DNA of 10,220 nt, taken from positions 1 through 10,220 of the forward strand of contig PHAM01000061.1 of NCBI GenBank assembly GCA_002841685.1. Reading direction: 5' to 3'. The translations under genes were made by a program, and so were the position numbers. Position 1 is the stretch's first letter; each line of letters starts with the position of its first letter. The notes below the pieces were generated by a model. It was not told the DNA's origin. It did not search any database and saw nothing but the letters and a program-made list of their open reading frames with translations. This stretch comes from Elusimicrobia bacterium HGW-Elusimicrobia-2 (lineage in GTDB: Bacteria > CG03). Positions 1-6,344 of this stretch are shown here, piece by piece.

Positions 1-116
1 TCGCGATTCCCACTCAGGTGTTTCTCGACGCGGACTGTGAAGAATATTTCAGGCACGAGGGCTATTTCCCCAAGGATGAAATTATCAGCGTCCTGAAAGA
101 AGCGGGTGTGAATTAA
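1..116 (+). CDS. Thioredoxin-family protein, C-terminal part
   Basis: The frame ending at TAA 114-116 is open to the left edge and encodes 37 residues beginning A-I-P-T-Q-V-F-L-D. The Ile-cis-Pro-Thr signature that faces the active site, the following beta strand with D-A-D, the Y-F-R-H-E-G turn and the closing helix (D-E-I-I-S-V-L-K-E-A-G-V) are the standard C-terminal half of a thioredoxin fold. The CXXC catalytic pair must lie upstream, outside the window. The stop codon shares one base with the ccdA start (TAATG), so the two are translationally coupled. A thioredoxin next to CcdA normally exchanges electrons with it; the next gene, an arsenite permease, suggests this pair serves an arsenic or metal stress operon (inference). 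Whether it is cytoplasmic or exported cannot be told, because the N-terminus is missing. Confidence 0.85.
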   Translation, partial: AIPTQVFLDADCEEYFRHEGYFPKDEIISVLKEAGVN

Positions 117-811
117 TGCTGGGGTCAATTTTTGAGCGGCTTTATTACGCGCTTGATTCAACACCGCTTATTGCCCTTTCGGGCGCGTTTATATGGGGGA
201 TACTGAGCATAATCCTCAGCCCATGCCACCTTTCGAGCATCCCGCTCATAATAGGTTTTATTGACGACCAGGGAAACATAACGACAAAACGGGCCTTCCG
301 GCTCTCCCTGCTCTTTTCAGCAGGCACCCTTATCACCATCGCGGGAATAGGTTTAGTCACGGGTCTGGCCGGCAGAATGCTGGGGGATATCGGAAAATTT
401 GGGAATTACTCGGTGGCCGTTATTTTTTTTGTGATAGGGCTTCATCTGATGGAAATCATACAGATCCCTTTTGCCGGAGCGACCGGCGGAGGTTACAGGA
501 AAAAAGGGGCTGCGGCGGCTTTCGTGATCGGGCTGATTTTCGGAGTCGCGCTGGGCCCCTGCACTTTCGCTTATATGGCGCCCATGCTCGGCATTGCCTT
601 CAAAGTCGCCGCTGATAATCTTATCTATTCCATTTCTTTGATTATCGCCTACGCGGCCGGGCACTGCTCTGTCATTGTGCTCGCCGGCACTTTTACGGAA
701 GCTGTACAGCATTATCTTCACTGGAATGAAAAATCCATGGGCGCCGTCATACTTAAAAAAATCTGCGGCGCGCTTGTTACACTCGGCGGTGTTTACCTTA
801 TCCTGGCATGA
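116..811 (+). CDS. ccdA: CcdA/DsbD-family transmembrane thiol-disulfide transporter
   Basis: A 231-residue polytopic protein of about six helices. Two family-defining cysteine motifs are present: S-P-C-H-L-S-S-I-P-L near residues 36-45 (Cys37, helix 1) and G-P-C-T-F-A-Y-M-A-P-M near 147-157 (Cys149, helix 4). In CcdA and the DsbD core these two cysteines carry electrons from cytoplasmic thioredoxin across the inner membrane. Extra cysteines occur at 184 and 217. The length is typical of stand-alone CcdA. The ATG overlaps the thioredoxin stop by one base; no strong Shine-Dalgarno is seen, which fits coupling. The gene ends 17 bases before the ACR3 start. The family assignment is firm; the link to arsenic rather than cytochrome c maturation rests on the neighbours only. 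Confidence 0.9.
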   Translation: MLGSIFERLYYALDSTPLIALSGAFIWGILSIILSPCHLSSIPLIIGFIDDQGNITTKRAFRLSLLFSAGTLITIAGIGLVTGLAGRMLGDIGKFGNYSVAVIFFVIGLHLMEIIQIPFAGATGGGYRKKGAAAAFVIGLIFGVALGPCTFAYMAPMLGIAFKVAADNLIYSISLIIAYAAGHCSVIVLAGTFTEAVQHYLHWNEKSMGAVILKKICGALVTLGGVYLILA

Positions 812-817
812 AGCAAT

Positions 818-823
818 AGGAGG
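818..823 (+). promoter_or_regulatory. Strong Shine-Dalgarno of acr3
   Basis: AGGAGG lies five bases before the ATG at 829 and fixes that start over the later in-frame ATG at 850. It lies in the 17-base gap after ccdA, so the permease is translated independently within the operon. Confidence 0.7.
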
Positions 824-828
824 AATTT

Positions 829-1993
829 ATGGAAGCGGAAAAAAAAGCGATGAATGTTTTTGAAAGTTATCTGACCTTATGGGTTATTCTATGTATCGGC
901 GCGGGGATCGCCCTCGGGTGTTTCGCTCCCGGCGCGGCTCAATTCCTTGACGGCCTTGCCATCTATGTTAACGGCGCTCCCGTGGTGTCAATTCCGATAG
1001 CCGTCTGTCTTTTTTTATGATGTACCCCATAATGGTAAAGATAGATTTCACAAAAGTGCTCAAGGCGGGAAAATCCGTCAAGCCCGTCAGCCTGACTCTT
1101 GCCGCGAACTGGCTGATAAAACCTTTCACAATGTACGCGATATCGCTGTTCTTTCTCGGCTATCTCTTTAAAAATTTAATAGGCGCCGACGCCATGGATC
1201 TCGTTAAACTTCCGCCCGGGGCGGGAGACTGGGCTGTCGGTTCCATCCACGGAGCCGGCACGGTTGTGCTTGCCGGAGGCGTTAAATTGCTCCAGATACC
1301 TCTCTGGAGAAGTTTTTTCGCCGGCTGTATCCTGCTGGGCATCGCGCCCTGCACGGCCATGGTGCTCGTGTGGGGTTATCTCGCGAAAGGCAACGACGGA
1401 CTCACCCTCGTGTCATGGTGGCCATAAACTCACTGACCATGCTCTTTCTATACGGGCACCTCGGCGGCTTCCTCCTCGGTGTGGGACGCTTACCGGTGCC
1501 GTGGCAGGCGCTCCTGCTTTCAATAAGCGTTTATGCGGCGCTGCCTCTTTTAGCCGGCTTCGCATCTAGAAAACTTCTCCTGCGCGCAAAGGGGGAGAAC
1601 TGGTTCAATGAAAAATTCCTTCATGTTCTTACGCCCGTTTCAATCAGCGCCCTGCTTTTCACGCTGATACTTCTCTTTTCGTTCAAAGGAAACATAATAC
1701 TGGAGAAACCGCTGACAATCCTGTGGATCGCGATACCGCTTTTTATTCAGACAAATCTGATTTTTTGGCTTACTTACGGCAGCGCCAAACTGCTGAAACT
1801 GGAATATGAAAATGCCGCGCCGGCCGCTCTGATCGGAGCAAGCAACCATTTTGAAGTGGCGATCGCCACCTCCACAATGATCTTCGGATTATCTTCGGGA
1901 GCGTCGCTGGCCACCGTCGTAGGCGTGCTCATTGAGGTGCCGGTGATGCTCATGCTTGTGAAAGTCTGCCGGCGCACACGAAACTGGTTTTAA
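829..1993 (+). pseudogene. acr3: ACR3-family arsenite efflux permease, disrupted by two frame changes
   Basis: Three consecutive frames together give a complete ACR3 transporter (As(III)/H+ antiporter family, ten helices, inner membrane). Piece 1 (829-1020) has the N-terminal F-E-S-Y-L-T-L-W segment; piece 2 (1017-1427) has [11 protein letters not shown] and the conserved [13 protein letters not shown] motif with the essential Cys; piece 3 (through 1993) has [20 protein letters not shown] and [12 protein letters not shown]. One base missing from the T run at about 1010-1016 and a two-base excess (apparent GT duplication near 1410-1413) would restore a 387-residue protein of normal length. The start at 829 has AGGAGG at 818-823, five bases upstream. 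A loop of about 15-20 residues before the P-L-W-R-S-F-F-A-G segment looks longer than usual. Real decay, sequencing error and recoding are all possible; with two breaks, decay or error is likeliest. Confidence 0.85.
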
Positions 1994-2062
1994 GAAAAAA
2001 AGGGGACGGAGGAAAGTTGCTTGATTAATTCTTTTGACTTTCCTCCGGCCCCCTTTTTTCTT
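1992..2062. terminator. Long inverted repeat, probable bidirectional terminator between convergent genes
   Basis: Arms 1992-2016 and 2038-2062 pair at 23 of 25 positions (mismatches at 2001/2053 and 2006/2048) around a 21-base loop. The core GGGGACGGAGGAAAG is flanked by an A run on the left and a T run on the right, so a transcript from either side ends in a GC stem followed by a U tract. It begins inside the acr3 stop codon, and its right arm lies within the last codons of the CDF gene, whose stop at 2025-2027 is in the loop. The size and the GGGGAC start also resemble REP-type palindromes; see findings. Confidence 0.75.
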
Positions 2063-2921
2063 CCGGCTCTATGTGAATCGTTGATTCTATACCAAGTTCA
2101 TCTCTCACGGCGACTTCTATTATTGACGCTCTCGCGTGCGCGTGGGCAATGCTCATTCCCGCCGGAAAGCGTATGTGAAAAGTCGCCTCGATGTGATCGC
2201 CGTAGCGGTGGATGTGAAGATGGTGTATAACTGTTCCCCAGCCGCTTTGAGCTTTTATTACGGCATTGATCTTATCTTCCATTGCTTTTGCCGGGGCCGC
2301 GCCGAGGATAGAGCCCGACACGTCTTTGATGATCTCATAGGCGGCGTGAAAGATAAAAAGCGCTATCGCTATTCCCATGAGGCCGTCAATAATGGCGAAT
2401 TTTCCACAGATGAATATGCCGAGAAGAATCATGACAGATGTGATAGCGTCGCTCCTGTGATGCCAGCCGTCGGCGCGGAGAACCGCGCTGTCGGCCTTTT
2501 CCCCCGCCCAGATGGCAAAGCGCGCCATCGCCTCTTTTATGATAATAGACAGCCCCACGACCCATATCGCCCAAAGGGGATAATCGGGATTTGAGCCGGA
2601 GATGATCTTCACAAAAGATTCTTTGAGGCAGCCGAAGGCCACCACGGCCAAAAGCGTCGCTATCACCACCGCGCCTATTGATTCCGCCCCGCCGTGGCCG
2701 AAAGGATGTTTTTTGTCGGCTTTATGAGAGGCGAACCAGAAGCTGAAGACGACAATGGCGGATGTGACCGAGTCCGAAAGGGTGTGCCAGGCATCTGTTT
2801 TGACGGCGGCGGAGGCGGAGGCAACGCCCGCGGCGTATTTCGCTCCGAAGAGAAGCGCATTCACCCCTATTGACATCCAGCCCTCTATGAGTCCGATTCT
2901 TGTTTTCTCGACGGTGTTCAT
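2025..2921 (-). CDS. Cation diffusion facilitator (CDF) family metal exporter
   Basis: A 298-residue CDF protein: an N-terminal six-helix domain to about residue 205 and a C-terminal cytoplasmic metal-sensing domain. The transport-site residues are visible as H46-x3-D50 in helix 2 and H154-x3-D158 in helix 5 (D-G-W-H-H-R-S-D-A-I-T-S), an HD-HD site like that of zinc-type members rather than the DD-DD type of iron/manganese members. The K-K-H-P-F-G-H-G loop after helix 2 is a family hallmark. The C-terminal domain is histidine rich (H-H-L-H-I-H, A-H-A-H-A). By family knowledge it exchanges cytoplasmic Zn2+ or a similar ion for protons. The ATG overlaps the upstream EFR1 stop as ATGA, so it is last in a four-gene run. 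The final residues R-G-P-E-E-S are encoded by the right arm of the inverted repeat and probably are not ancestral. Substrate is inferred. Confidence 0.92.
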   Translation of the reverse strand: MNTVEKTRIGLIEGWMSIGVNALLFGAKYAAGVASASAAVKTDAWHTLSDSVTSAIVVFSFWFASHKADKKHPFGHGGAESIGAVVIATLLAVVAFGCLKESFVKIISGSNPDYPLWAIWVVGLSIIIKEAMARFAIWAGEKADSAVLRADGWHHRSDAITSVMILLGIFICGKFAIIDGLMGIAIALFIFHAAYEIIKDVSGSILGAAPAKAMEDKINAVIKAQSGWGTVIHHLHIHRYGDHIEATFHIRFPAGMSIAHAHARASIIEVAVRDELGIESTIHIEPEEKRGPEESQKN

Positions 2922-3733
2922 CTCTGTATTATCTCGTTCAGTTTTATTTCGGGATGATGGTAGCGCCTTCGGCGGCGCGTGGCTTTAGCGTATTGTATGG
3001 CTTCCTTCGGGCACCACTGGAGACAGGCCATGCACTGCTGACATTTGTGATTCCACGACGGTTTGCCTTTGAGCATCTTTATGTTTTCCACCGGGCACAC
3101 TTTTTCGCAGATCCCGCAGGCGTCGCAATTTTCATCGGCATAGAATTTTTTGTCCATACCCGGTATTTTCGATGACATCAGGCCGTGAACAAGAGATGAA
3201 GCGGCGTTAATAAAACAATTTGAAAACTCAAACTTCTCTCTTTCGCCCGAGAGCAACCGCGCGGATATTTCCCGCACTTTTTCACCGGCCTTTTCGAACA
3301 GCGCCTTCTGCTTATCGTCGTCCGGCGCTCCGTAAAGCGGCGCGTAGTTGCCCGGCATGGCGACGCTGAAGGCGGCATCCAGCGGCAGGCCGCGCTTTTT
3401 CATCTTGTTGTAGAGCATTTTCAGCGCTCCGCCGGCACCACCGCCGTAAGTGGCGACGGCAAAAATATATTTATCCCTCTCCCCGATCCAGGCAGCGTCC
3501 GCGGCGGCTAGCTTTTCAACGAAGTCGGAAACGATCAGAGGCAGGCCGAACATATAAACGGGAAAGACCAGCCCTATCCTGTCGGCGAAGACATCCGCTT
3601 CCACCGCCCTGGCCATGGAAAAGACCTCCGTCCGGTCGGTGAAAAACTCCGTGTCCGCAAGGAGCAGAGCCAGGTCGCAGGCGATCTTGAGCGAATTGCC
3701 CGTTCCCGAAAAATAATAGATTATCGTCTTCAG
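2918..3733 (-). CDS. EFR1-type flavodoxin/ferredoxin fusion protein
   Basis: The frame runs from a CTG at 3731-3733 and gives 271 residues. The N-terminus K-T-I-I-Y-Y-F-S-G-T-G-N-S (S-G-T-G-N-S about 9-14) is the FMN phosphate-binding loop of flavodoxins, followed by V-F-P-V-Y-M-F-G-L-P and A-T-Y-G-G-G typical of the domain. The C-terminal third carries two 4Fe-4S motifs: C-x2-C-x2-C-x3-C-P at about 203-213 and again at 231-241. This is the architecture called EFR1 family; a role in electron transfer is expected but the partner is unknown. The first ATG (3616) would remove the FMN loop, so it is not the start. No ATG, GTG or TTG exists between the Maf stop (3743-3745) and the conserved region; CTG preceded by GAGGGGGG is the only reasonable candidate. 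It lies 9 bases after Maf, and its stop overlaps the CDF start. Confidence 0.85.
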   Translation of the reverse strand: MKTIIYYFSGTGNSLKIACDLALLLADTEFFTDRTEVFSMARAVEADVFADRIGLVFPVYMFGLPLIVSDFVEKLAAADAAWIGERDKYIFAVATYGGGAGGALKMLYNKMKKRGLPLDAAFSVAMPGNYAPLYGAPDDDKQKALFEKAGEKVREISARLLSGEREKFEFSNCFINAASSLVHGLMSSKIPGMDKKFYADENCDACGICEKVCPVENIKMLKGKPSWNHKCQQCMACLQWCPKEAIQYAKATRRRRRYHHPEIKLNEIIQR

Positions 3734-3742
3734 TTTCCCCCC

Positions 3743-4333
3743 TCAACAGCCCAGCTCTTTCAGAGATCTCATCACTTCGCCCAAAGGCAGGCCCACCACA
3801 TTATAGTGATCTCCCTCTGTTTTTTCAACAAATGAAGCCGCTCCGCCCTGTATGGCGTAAGCCCCTGCTTTATCCATGGGCTCTCCGCTCTTTATGTAGG
3901 AGTCTATCTCCTCAGCCGTGAGATGGCGGAAATAAACTTTTGTCGAGACAGATTTTACTTTTTTCGCGCCGCTTGCCAGACACATCAGCGCGAAACCCGT
4001 TATCACCCTGTGAGACCGGCCGCTGAGCTTTTCAAGCATTTCCCTAGCGGACGCGGCATCCGCGGGCTGGCCCAGCGCTATCCCATCCACAACAACAATG
4101 GTGTCCGCTCCTATAACAAGGGCTTCGGGGTGAGAGGCGGCGACATCCTCCGCTTTTTTGAGAGCGAGATATTCCGCAAGTTGTCCTGGCCGCAGATCAA
4201 GATGCATTTCCTCTTTATAAGCACTGAGCACGACAGTGAATTCCAGACCAGCTTTCTTTAAGAGTTCCGAACGCCTCGGTGACTTTGAGGCAAGAATGAT
4301 TTGACGGCCATGGCAGTCCTCAAAATACTTCAT
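3743..4333 (-). CDS. maf: Maf-family nucleoside triphosphate pyrophosphatase (dTTP/UTP type)
   Basis: A 196-residue Maf/YhdE protein. The N-terminal L-A-S-K-S-P-R-R-S-E-L-L (14-25), G-A-D-T-I-V-V-V-D-G (75-84, catalytic Asp77), L-S-G-R-S-H-R-V-I-T-G (103-113) and E-P-M-D-K-A-G-A-Y-A-I-Q-G (151-163) are all present. The last motif is that of the dTTP/UTP-hydrolysing subgroup rather than the m7GTP subgroup. The usual G-K-P after the catalytic segment reads G-Q-P here (Gln89), a change of a normally conserved lysine that may affect substrate binding. It hydrolyses non-canonical or excess pyrimidine triphosphates to monophosphate in the cytoplasm and is linked to septum formation. It follows the glycosyltransferase by 31 bases and precedes EFR1 by 9. 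Start chosen as the only ATG upstream of the first motif; no strong Shine-Dalgarno. Confidence 0.93.
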   Translation of the reverse strand: MKYFEDCHGRQIILASKSPRRSELLKKAGLEFTVVLSAYKEEMHLDLRPGQLAEYLALKKAEDVAASHPEALVIGADTIVVVDGIALGQPADAASAREMLEKLSGRSHRVITGFALMCLASGAKKVKSVSTKVYFRHLTAEEIDSYIKSGEPMDKAGAYAIQGGAASFVEKTEGDHYNVVGLPLGEVMRSLKELGC

Positions 4334-4364
4334 AGTACTTGTGAAGAAATATGGATAAAAGCTT

Positions 4365-5495
4365 TTATTGACAGCATTTTGCTATTCCATTATAAATTTG
4401 TTCAAACTTCACGGCAGACGCTTTCGCGTCAAATTTCTCACGGATGCGGCAGACACTTTTAGCGGCCCCGATAGCTGTTTCTTCTTTGCCCATTTGCAAT
4501 GTTTTCACCATCTTTTCAGCCAGTGCCCGGGTGTCCGCCTGAGGCAGGATATTTTCAGCCCCCGCTATGTCCTCCGCGTCACCGCAGGCAAGCGATATGG
4601 CCGGCACAGCACAGGCGGCGGCTTCGGCAAGAACATTGGGAAAGCCCTCGCTTTTTGACGACAAAACAAAAAGATCCAGCATGGGATAAAATTCGTTCAT
4701 CGCCTCAATGTGGCCGGCAAGAATGAGGCCTTTCTCAATACCATATTTTTGGGCTGTCGCCGAAAGAGCCGCGTTGTCCTTTGTAATGCCCTTTCCGCAG
4801 AGGATCAGCTCCGTGGCGGGATCAATTGAGCGAACAGCGGCGAAAGCGGCAAAAAGCGTGTCAAAATCCTTCATGGGGTCATATCTGGAAGCCATGCCTA
4901 TCAGTTTGACTCCGGCGTCAAGACCGTATTTTTTGCGGTATTCCTTCTTTTTTTCGGGCGCGGGGCTGAAATACTCAGTGTCAAGGCCGTTTTGTATGAC
5001 TGTGGATTTTTCCGGTGAAAAACCGTTGGCTTCATGGTATTTTTTTCCGGCATTTGAGTTATAGATTACTTTGACAGGCGTCGATGAGAATTTTCTGTTT
5101 ATGAAAAAGGCAAGCTTCGTCATCAAACCGTATTTTGAAAGATCAAAATCGCTGCATCTTATGGACCAGATGAGGGCTTTTCCCCCACAGGCCGCGGCGG
5201 CGAAAAGAGCGGCGGCGTTTCCGTGATACATCCAGCCGTGGATGATATCGGGATCTATTTTTTTGACGGCGGAAAGAAAGCCGCGAAAAGCCTTCAACGG
5301 GGCGAAAAAACCCCTCATGTCAAATGCCTGAACCTCTATTCCCAGGGCGCGTATGTAATCAGCCTGCTCGCCGCCGCCGGAAAGAGCTATGACGGAGGGA
5401 TGAAACTTTTCCCTGTCAATAACCTTCAGAAAACGCCCCAGCGCGATCTGCGCGCCGCCGGAAGCCAAGTCCGAAACAACATAAAGGATTTTCAT
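4365..5495 (-). CDS. GT4-family glycosyltransferase
   Basis: A 376-residue GT-B enzyme. The N-terminal domain starts M-K-I-L-Y-V-V-S-D-L-A-S-G-G-A-Q, where the G-G-A loop contacts the acceptor or phosphate; H86-G-W and Y-N-S-N-A-G (145-150) followed by V-I-Q-N-G-L-D (166-172) lead to the hinge. The C-terminal Rossmann domain carries A-S-R-Y-D-P-M-K-D-F (202-211), the region 255-262 (G-L-I-L-A-G-H-I) and the E-x7-E nucleotide-sugar motif at Glu283/Glu291 (E-G-F-P-N-V-L-A-E-A). Retaining transfer of a sugar from a nucleotide donor to a surface glycan or lipid carrier is expected; donor and acceptor cannot be read. No other glycan gene lies nearby, so it is not in a visible polysaccharide cluster. 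It heads the run GT4-maf-EFR1-CDF. A promoter-like element sits just before the ATG. Confidence 0.92.
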   Translation of the reverse strand: MKILYVVSDLASGGAQIALGRFLKVIDREKFHPSVIALSGGGEQADYIRALGIEVQAFDMRGFFAPLKAFRGFLSAVKKIDPDIIHGWMYHGNAAALFAAAACGGKALIWSIRCSDFDLSKYGLMTKLAFFINRKFSSTPVKVIYNSNAGKKYHEANGFSPEKSTVIQNGLDTEYFSPAPEKKKEYRKKYGLDAGVKLIGMASRYDPMKDFDTLFAAFAAVRSIDPATELILCGKGITKDNAALSATAQKYGIEKGLILAGHIEAMNEFYPMLDLFVLSSKSEGFPNVLAEAAACAVPAISLACGDAEDIAGAENILPQADTRALAEKMVKTLQMGKEETAIGAAKSVCRIREKFDAKASAVKFEQIYNGIAKCCQ

Positions 5496-5501
5496 CTTTT
5501 T

Positions 5502-5510
5502 ATTTTAGCA
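5502..5510 (-). promoter_or_regulatory. Candidate extended -10 promoter for the GT4 run
   Basis: On the minus strand TGCTAAAAT (TGn plus TAAAAT, five of six matches to TATAAT) lies only six bases upstream of the ATG at 5495. A TTGAGC box stands 19 bases farther upstream as a weak -35. Transcription would begin at or next to the start codon, and no Shine-Dalgarno is visible, so the mRNA could be leaderless. A near-identical element precedes the gene at 5565-6233. Confidence 0.4.
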
Positions 5511-5564
5511 AATTTCACCGCGATTCGCTCAAGTTTTTATTAAATGTTTTTGTGGTTGCCCGCT

Positions 5565-6233
5565 CTATTGAGCTTTCTTTTTGCCGATCATGAATAACGA
5601 AATCAATATAAGAATTTCTCCGGAGGTAAAAAGCCCCCATTTGTAGGGCCCCGGCGCAAAAGACAAAATCTGTGACGGAGCGGCGCCGTTCAGTATCAAA
5701 AAACCGTAATCCCATATAAAAGACAGGAAAATAATGAAGGCCCCCGCCCAGAGCAGACCCCACTCCCGCACGGAAAGACGAAAATTCTCCGCTGCCGCGA
5801 GCCCTTTTTCTATCAGCGCGGACAGAGCTATCATCGTGAAAGAACATATCAGCGGCGCCAGCACCGGCCCCGCCCACACGACGGGAATCAGAAACAGCAC
5901 ATCCATCTCAAAAAAAGACGCCGGCCAGCCGAGCAGCGCCTTGAGAAAAACATAATAAAAAATATCCCACACGGCGAACACATAGAAAAACACCGCCATC
6001 CTGCCGTAGAATTTCCGCGCGGCCAGAACAGCCGCCGACGCTATAATCACAATCGTGGCGGCCTCCCTCATGATCTCAACCGAAAGAATGTTCCGCGGCA
6101 TCGCGGCAAGAGGAAAAGAAAAACCTTCCGGGTAATAAAGCGCCCTGAGATAAACGACTACCGCCGCTTCCATAAAAGCCATAGCAACGGCAAAAACACT
6201 GACTGCCGCGTATTTTTTTTCTATCTGCTGCAT
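5565..6233 (-). CDS. Conserved-looking hypothetical membrane protein, about six helices
   Basis: I do not recognise a named family. The 222 residues form about six hydrophobic segments (roughly 8-28, 57-72, 79-98, 111-141, 157-180, 198-217) with short loops and a basic C-terminal end (G-K-K-K). Several polar or charged residues lie within or at the edges of helices: Glu22 (F-M-E-A-A-V-V-V-Y-L-R), Glu53/Arg56/Glu57, Asp90 (F-A-V-W-D-I-F-Y-Y-V) and Asp175 (F-I-W-D-Y-G). The motifs Y-Y-P-E-G-F-S-F-P-L and A-V-W-D-I-F-Y-Y-V-F-L-K look like conserved blocks of a real family rather than random sequence. No signal peptide distinct from helix 1, no enzymatic motif, no cysteine pair. It stands alone: 69 bases before the glycosyltransferase, 111 bases after the nucleotidyltransferase gene. 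The ATG has no Shine-Dalgarno but has a promoter-like box eight bases upstream. Confidence 0.75.
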   Translation of the reverse strand: MQQIEKKYAAVSVFAVAMAFMEAAVVVYLRALYYPEGFSFPLAAMPRNILSVEIMREAATIVIIASAAVLAARKFYGRMAVFFYVFAVWDIFYYVFLKALLGWPASFFEMDVLFLIPVVWAGPVLAPLICSFTMIALSALIEKGLAAAENFRLSVREWGLLWAGAFIIFLSFIWDYGFLILNGAAPSQILSFAPGPYKWGLFTSGEILILISLFMIGKKKAQ

Positions 6234-6241
6234 ATAGTCTT

Positions 6242-6250
6242 ACTTTAGCA
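6242..6250 (-). promoter_or_regulatory. Candidate extended -10 promoter for the hypothetical membrane protein
   Basis: TGCTAAAGT on the minus strand ends eight bases before the ATG at 6233. The preceding AATTT and the TGCTAAA core match the element in front of the glycosyltransferase gene. No convincing -35 at 17 bases; TTGAAA is present but only 13 bases away. If used, the transcript would be leaderless. Confidence 0.35.
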
Positions 6251-6344
6251 AATTACGGAGTTTCAAAGAAATAAAATATTCAGTCGCGCGCTGGAAATCT
6301 TTTACAGTAAAAACAGCCGTGGCTAATACTTTTGCGATCTAATC

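Noticed and set aside
2136-2594. Plus-strand open frame of 152 codons opposite the CDF gene
   Set aside because: It lies entirely antisense to a strongly supported CDF transporter, shows no family motif and has unnatural composition.
3516-3746. Minus-strand ATG frame overlapping the start of the EFR1 gene
   Set aside because: It is the shifted frame of the flavodoxin segment; the real frame encodes I-I-Y-Y-F-S-G-T-G-N-S, so the ATG of the other frame is coincidental.
4355-4368. Perfect 14-bp palindrome ATAAAAGCTTTTAT at the end of the glycosyltransferase gene
   Set aside because: AT-rich and too short with no loop to act as a terminator; it straddles the stop codon and maf follows closely, so an operator or terminator claim is unsupported.
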